The notes under the pieces were generated by a model, which was not told where the DNA came from, searched no databases, and was given only the letters and a program-made list of their open reading frames with translations. A stretch of 64,000 bases of DNA, taken from positions 24,670,658 through 24,734,657 of the forward strand of contig OY997653.1 of assembly GCA_963921795.1 (NCBI GenBank). Reading direction: 5' to 3'. This DNA is from Nannobrachium achirus. Taxonomy: Eukaryota; Chordata; Actinopteri; Myctophiformes; Myctophidae. A program made the position numbers and the translations under genes. Below are positions 59,470 through 64,000 of the stretch, one piece after another (positions within the stretch are counted from its first letter, which is position 1; each line of letters begins with the position of its first letter).

Positions 59470-59750
59470 GCTAAACCCTATTTTCGTCCATGCTAAACCC
59501 TAAACCCCTAAACTTCTTATTTTTTTTACTATTTTGAAAAACATTTTAAAATACTAAAATAGACGATCGACACATTGAGAGCTTGTAGATCAGCTATTTG
59601 AACTATTTAAACTATAGTTTAGGGGACGGGTTTAGGGGTTTAGGGGTTAGGGTTTAATATGGACGAAAATAGGGGTTAGGGGTTAGGGTTTAGGGGTTAG
59701 GGTTTAGACGTTTAGGGATTAGGGTTTAATATGGACGAAAATAGGGCCCA
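59470..59750. mobile_element. fold-back element with telomere-like arms
   Basis: The left arm (CTAAACCCTATTTTCGTCC, CTAAACCCTAAACCCC) is the inverse of the right arm (GGGTTTAATATGGACG, GGGGTTAGGGTTTAGG). The centre carries a decayed hairpin core (GAGAGCTTGTAGATCAGC). The right arm repeats the TTAGGG/TTTAGGG-like unit several times. Confidence 0.7.
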
Positions 59751-60301
59751 AAGACTTCTTTGGTGTCATATTGCCAGAAAGAACGAATACACTTTATTTC
59801 AAACTTTCCAGCACATATCCAATCAGGCCTGATAGATACTTTTATCCAAAACCATCCAAAAATCTGTTTTGGTTCATTAGGCCAGCACTGAAAAATGAAA
59901 GTCAAGATGTCCTTGTTGCAGACAGGGAACAAGGAATATGTCTTGTTTTATTATACAGAATAATGGATATTGGTTTTGACGTGTGAAACAAGTTGAGAAC
60001 TGAGATTCAAAGATTCAAAAAGGTTTTTTATGTCCAATGTTGGAAAAAGTACTCGCATGTTTTACAACAAAAGTATTGCTATCAAAATGTACTTGAAGTA
60101 CCAAAAGTACTCATTTATGCAGAATGTCCCATTTCACCACTTTCACAAGTTTTCACATGTATAAAATGTATACAAAACCTTTAAAAATAGCAGATGTTCA
60201 AGACCACAAGTATACCATTTCACTACCGATAGACCACACATACTGTATTAATATTGATACACTGTACATATTACTATTGATAGACTATTAATTAATATAC
60301 T

Positions 60302-60918
60302 AGTAAGACGACCTCACCCTAAAGGGCGAGGTCGCTCCATGTCTTGGCCATCTGGCCACTGAGTGGCAGTGATGTATATCTGACCAGTTAACCATATGGA
60401 GACCCCTGGTACCCATATATGGAGATCCATGTACTGTATATGGAGATATGCTGTGAGAGCCCAAACATGCTAACTCAGTTATTCATTATATGAAAGTCCA
60501 ATGATGTCTAGGGTTGTCTATCTGACATCATACCCTTTTATGCTCATATATGGAGATCCTGTCTGTATACCAGCCCAACACAGATGTCGTGGCCATTTGT
60601 CTTGGCCATTTATGGATTCTGTTAGTGTGGTATGTGGCCTCCATATATGGGCATTCCCATAACATTCCTGTTAGGTATGCTTAGAACTCCATATATGGGC
60701 ATAAAAGGGATTCTGTTAGTGTGTCATCACAGTGAAGCCAGAGCGTGATGTCAGAGTGGCAAACCCATTCTGTTAGAGTGGTACCCCTGACATCGCAGTG
60801 ATGCCAGAGCATGATGTCAGAGCGGCAAACCCATAGACCGTAAAAAAGTGTAACGTCCAGACGTCCAGAGTAAGCATGTGCCGTTTCACATACTAAACTG
60901 CGACCTTTGGTCGCAATA
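60302..60918 (-). mobile_element. inverted relative of the 61712 element
   Basis: Starts AGTAAGACGACCTCACCC with a GACCTC/GAGGTC hairpin and ends CATACTAAACTGCGACC followed by TTTGGTCGCAATAATT. Both ends mirror those of the copy at 61712-62640. It holds three CCATATATGG sites. The target duplication is not resolved. Confidence 0.55.
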
Positions 60919-61711
60919 ATTGTTGATAGACTGTACATGCAGTATGTTCTTTACATGCAGTATGTTCTTTAATATATTATTGATAAACTACATATTTACT
61001 AATATTTCACAGTTGATAGACTGAACACTGATATTGGTAGACCCATGCAGATATTTTTGACAGATTCTAAGCCTAACTATTTTATTGATCTTGTTTTGTT
61101 GTTTTTACTCTTACATGTGCCTCTCCTGTGTTTCGTCATTGTTGCAGCTATTGCTGCTATGGCATGCTGGATTTCCTCCTCCATCTTATCTTATCAATAT
61201 AATAATGGCAAACAAGGAGTTGCATTCCAAGAACCAGCCAATGGAATCGATGCAAAAATATTCCTTTTGACCCTATAATAAATTATTTCATAGGGATGTT
61301 GGGAGAAATGTGAGAGCAAAAAACATCACAGGCAAAGAAAAATACTGCAACAAATTCTAAATGTTAAATAATTCTTCTGCCACAGTAGCAGTGTAGCAGT
61401 GGCGTCAGTTCAGAAAAAGCTAAGGTATGGCAACATGACATGTCTTGCGCGCGTGCAAGACACCAGTCATGTTGCCATACCTTTGCAACACCCGCATGAT
61501 ACATTCATTTTAAGAAGTACATTTACTTTTTCCCCCTGTTTCTATGGTTTCTTGGGCTGGATATGGCAGCCTGGAACAGTTGTTCAAGTGCAGCTAATCT
61601 TGGCATGTTAGTGTAAACGTGCCACAATTAACAATAATGCATTGCACCTGAGCAACTGACCTGCGGAACCTGGGAATATACCATTCTGTCAAGATGGGGA
61701 GAATATCATTA

Positions 61712-62640
61712 TTGCGACCGTAAGGTCGCAGTTTAGTATGAAAACCTCCACCGGCCGTCCGTCCGTCCGTCCGTCCGTCCGTCCGTCACACACGTCACAC
61801 CTTTGCCCTGCTCAATGTATACGTGTAACGCCTGATACTGAGGTGATGTGTCACTGTGACATCACAGATACTGAGGTGATGTGTCACTGTGACATCACAG
61901 GTGAGATCGCAGTGATGTCAGATACTCAGAGCAGGGATCTCCATATTTAGGCATAAACAGGTGACATCACAGTGATGTCAGATACTCAGAGCAGGTATCT
62001 CCATATATGGGCATAAAATGGATTCTGTTAGGGATCTCCATACTGTATATGGGCATAAAAGGGATTAGTGATGTCAGATACTCAGAGCAGGGATCTCCAT
62101 ATATGGGCATAAAAGGGATTAGTGATGTCAGATACTCAGAGCAGGGATCTCCATATATGGGCATAAAAGGGATTCAGATGGAGATTCAACTTCAATGAGT
62201 AACAATGGCAAACTGTCAACTGCCCGTATGTCTTGATAATTGGTAAAACAAACTTTTGGCCTATTTGTGGCTTATCATCACATCCAACCATCTTAAGATA
62301 CTCAGCTAGTGGGGAATGCTCTCTTCCCTGGTGAGAATTGCCCCTTTATATAGGGCTTGTTTGTGTATTGTATGACATCACGCCACATCATCAGCTGTGG
62401 ACTCTGTGATGTCATCGTATCTCCATATATGGCCATCTCCGTATATGGAGATATAAGTCGTCCATGCCCAGGTATGGGCTGGTGAGGTCAGACTTTGTGT
62501 GATGGGTAGGTTATCTCCATATATGGAGATTCAACATTCCAGGTGTAACTATGGCTGCCCGTATGACGTGAGAGGTGGAGGCTGTGATATTTGTGGAGAT
62601 AAGCGACCAACGGTCGCTTATCTCCCGATTAGGGAGTCTT
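61712..62640 (+). mobile_element. unclassified element with GCGACC hairpins and CCATATATGG repeats
   Basis: Begins with the hairpin ATTGCGACCGTAAGGTCGCA, then GTTTAGTATG, and ends with the hairpin GCGACCAACGGTCGC followed by GTCTTACT. A second, inverted relative lies at about 60302-60918. In between is a tandem series (GATACTCAGAGCAG, CCATATATGG, GCATAAAAGG) with 54-96 base spacing. The family is unknown to me. Confidence 0.6.
61755..61787. repeat. (CCGT)n microsatellite
   Basis: About eight CCGT units inside the nested element starting at 61712. Confidence 0.93.
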
Positions 62641-62849
62641 ACTGGTAATACCTTGTTAAAGTGACCATTTTGTAAAATGTTGCATTTGTAGTTATTTTAC
62701 TGTAATTTAACAACATAATAACCAGCACAGATAGACAAAGAGACATTCATGGATTTAAATTTAAAAGTAACTTTTATTTCCCCCCCTGGACCCAGGGTAT
62801 GGCAGCTGCATACCCCTGCCATACCCAATTGACGCCCCTGCAGTGTAGC

Positions 62850-64000
62850 GCAATGTGGTTCATCTGCGTGACTTATTCATGTGCTCACTGGCCTTTCCCC
62901 CAACAGAGGTAACGACTGTCAATCATCCGTCCACGCTGCATCTACTGTATCATTCATTAGCACTACAGTGTGTAGACGTCGACCTTTCATGTGTTCTTCT
63001 AGCCTCTGCCATGCCTCCAGTCCAAGGCTGCGGTCCGTTCTGTCTCTACCATTTACGAAGCTTGCGTCACCAGCCTTTCCACCGGAGGGGAAAAAACATT
63101 TACAATGCAGGCCTGTGGTTCCCAATCTGAGGGCCGGGTGGCCCACTGGTGGCCCGTGAGGATATTGCAAGTGGGGCCCCAAATAATTGGAAAAACACAA
63201 CAAAAAAAAGATTTTCTTAGTGCTGCCAGGCGCTCCAATGCGTGACTTTGTGTGTATGTCCAATGTGGGGATAATAAGTATTTGATTCCTCCATTACATA
63301 GAATGGAGAAAATTGCAGAATGGAGAGCAAATTCTTCCTTTTTGATTAGACAATATCATGGATTTGAGTATTGGTCAAGTGCCAAGTGCCATCACAATGT
63401 ATAATATAAATAGGTAAGACGGAATTCTTCGGGAACAGTATTTTCTTGTGTGAAATGTGATGTGAGCACCGCTCACTTCACATGGGCGCAAATACAAATT
63501 ACAATGTAGGCGTTTAGTGCAGGAGCAGAGTAAATGGGTAAGTGATCGAGTAAATGGAGAGTGAACAAAAAACATTTAAATGCTACAAAGTAACAAGGAT
63601 ACAGTAGCTTTACTGTTACTCATTTACTCAACGAGTTGTACTGAAACTACTGTGTGTTCTACCCTTAAACAACTAGTTCACCAACTGCTATACCAACTTT
63701 CTGAAACTGAAACCAAATTCAACACGGTCTCTAAACAGAAGGTAACACCTATACACTCAACACTCAAAGGGCCTGCTGTATCCTTCCGTGTTTTCAGGGT
63801 GCAGTGTTTGCCATACTACTTTGCATAAAACCACCCACATTAATTCACACCGCTGTTCAACTTGAATAGAAATGAAATATTTATTCTGTTGACAGGTGCC
63901 GTCCGTGTACCTCTTGAACCCACGTGGCACCACAATGCGGTAGAAATTGACACTTGACTAGACACTTATTTTCAGCAAGCAAAGACGTCACATATTGCAT
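62850..64000. other. no gene seen; hAT end at about 63110
   Basis: CCTGTGGTTCCCAATCTG near 63110 looks like a hAT terminus without a partner in view. The remainder is unassigned. Confidence 0.4.

Larger units (their letters stand above)
61397..62840. mobile_element. 1.4-kb hAT-type element with perfect TSD (CAGTGTAG)
   Basis: Starts CAGTGGCGTCAGTTC and ends CAATTGACGCCCCTG; CAGTGTAG is at 61389-61396 and 62841-62848. It has no visible transposase. A second element (about 61712-62640) with CCATATATGG repeats is nested inside it. Confidence 0.87.

Noticed and set aside
59617-59745. True telomere or chromosome-fusion relic
   Set aside because: The repeats are degenerate, short, and mirrored in an inverted arm, which fits a mobile fold-back.
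61921-62164. CRISPR-like regular repeats with IYGDPCSEYL translation
   Set aside because: A minisatellite inside a transposable element; no equal spacers.

Overview
The window is AT-rich nuclear DNA from a ray-finned fish (teleost). The evidence is a spliced vertebrate photoreceptor-matrix gene, fish-type L2-like and L1-like LINE tails, a tRNA-type SINE, a recent Ty3/gypsy (Metaviridae) LTR element, long CA/CACG microsatellites, and very dense hAT-type and fold-back DNA elements. The species cannot be named from sequence alone.

Host genes. (1) The minus strand from 18.10 kb down to 3.59 kb carries the first six coding exons of an interphotoreceptor matrix proteoglycan 1 gene (impg1-like). 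It has a signal-peptide exon, an RTKR/S furin-type site, and the diagnostic block [20 protein letters not shown]. All splice sites are GT/AG and all phases agree, giving 231 codons. The later exons (SEA and EGF-like domains) are not seen and presumably lie left of the window. (2) At 28.74-29.80 kb, minus strand, is an uninterrupted 354-codon kelch gene that aligns end to end with KLHDC3, the CUL2 substrate receptor for C-terminal degrons. Lack of introns points to a retrocopy, but the frame is open and the BC-box and Cul2-box are kept.

Mobile DNA, left to right: 1-18 kb is impg1 intron sequence crowded with hAT MITEs (several with perfect 8-bp target duplications), a 2.8-kb inverted pair of transposon 3' ends with coding remnants (8.16-10.98 kb), a 233-bp near-perfect palindrome (11.47 kb), and L1/L2 LINE fragments. 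From 18 to 28 kb there are LINE tails, a 2.4-kb nested palindrome built from a CTCATAATGTAATAA motif (20.5-22.9 kb), and microsatellites. From 28 to 40 kb are the KLHDC3-like gene, abutted by a TTAA-flanked fold-back element, then more hAT elements, a LINE end, palindromes and a tandem repeat. From 40.47 to 48.04 kb is a nearly whole Ty3/gypsy element in minus orientation with 971-bp LTRs about 0.5% apart. From 49.9 to 52.0 kb is a broken LTR-element fossil carrying a nested hAT MITE. From 52 to 64 kb are a 640-bp fold-back, a CRE/CCAAT tandem pair, a SINE, a telomere-like fold-back, and a 1.4-kb hAT that holds CCATATATGG-bearing repeats.

The most unusual pattern is a short palindrome with arms like AATAGC-NGATCTACAAGC and variable loops. 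About 28 full or partial copies occur, inside several hAT families with different terminal repeats, as if the hairpin were itself shared or mobile. None of the non-autonomous elements seen encodes a recognisable transposase.
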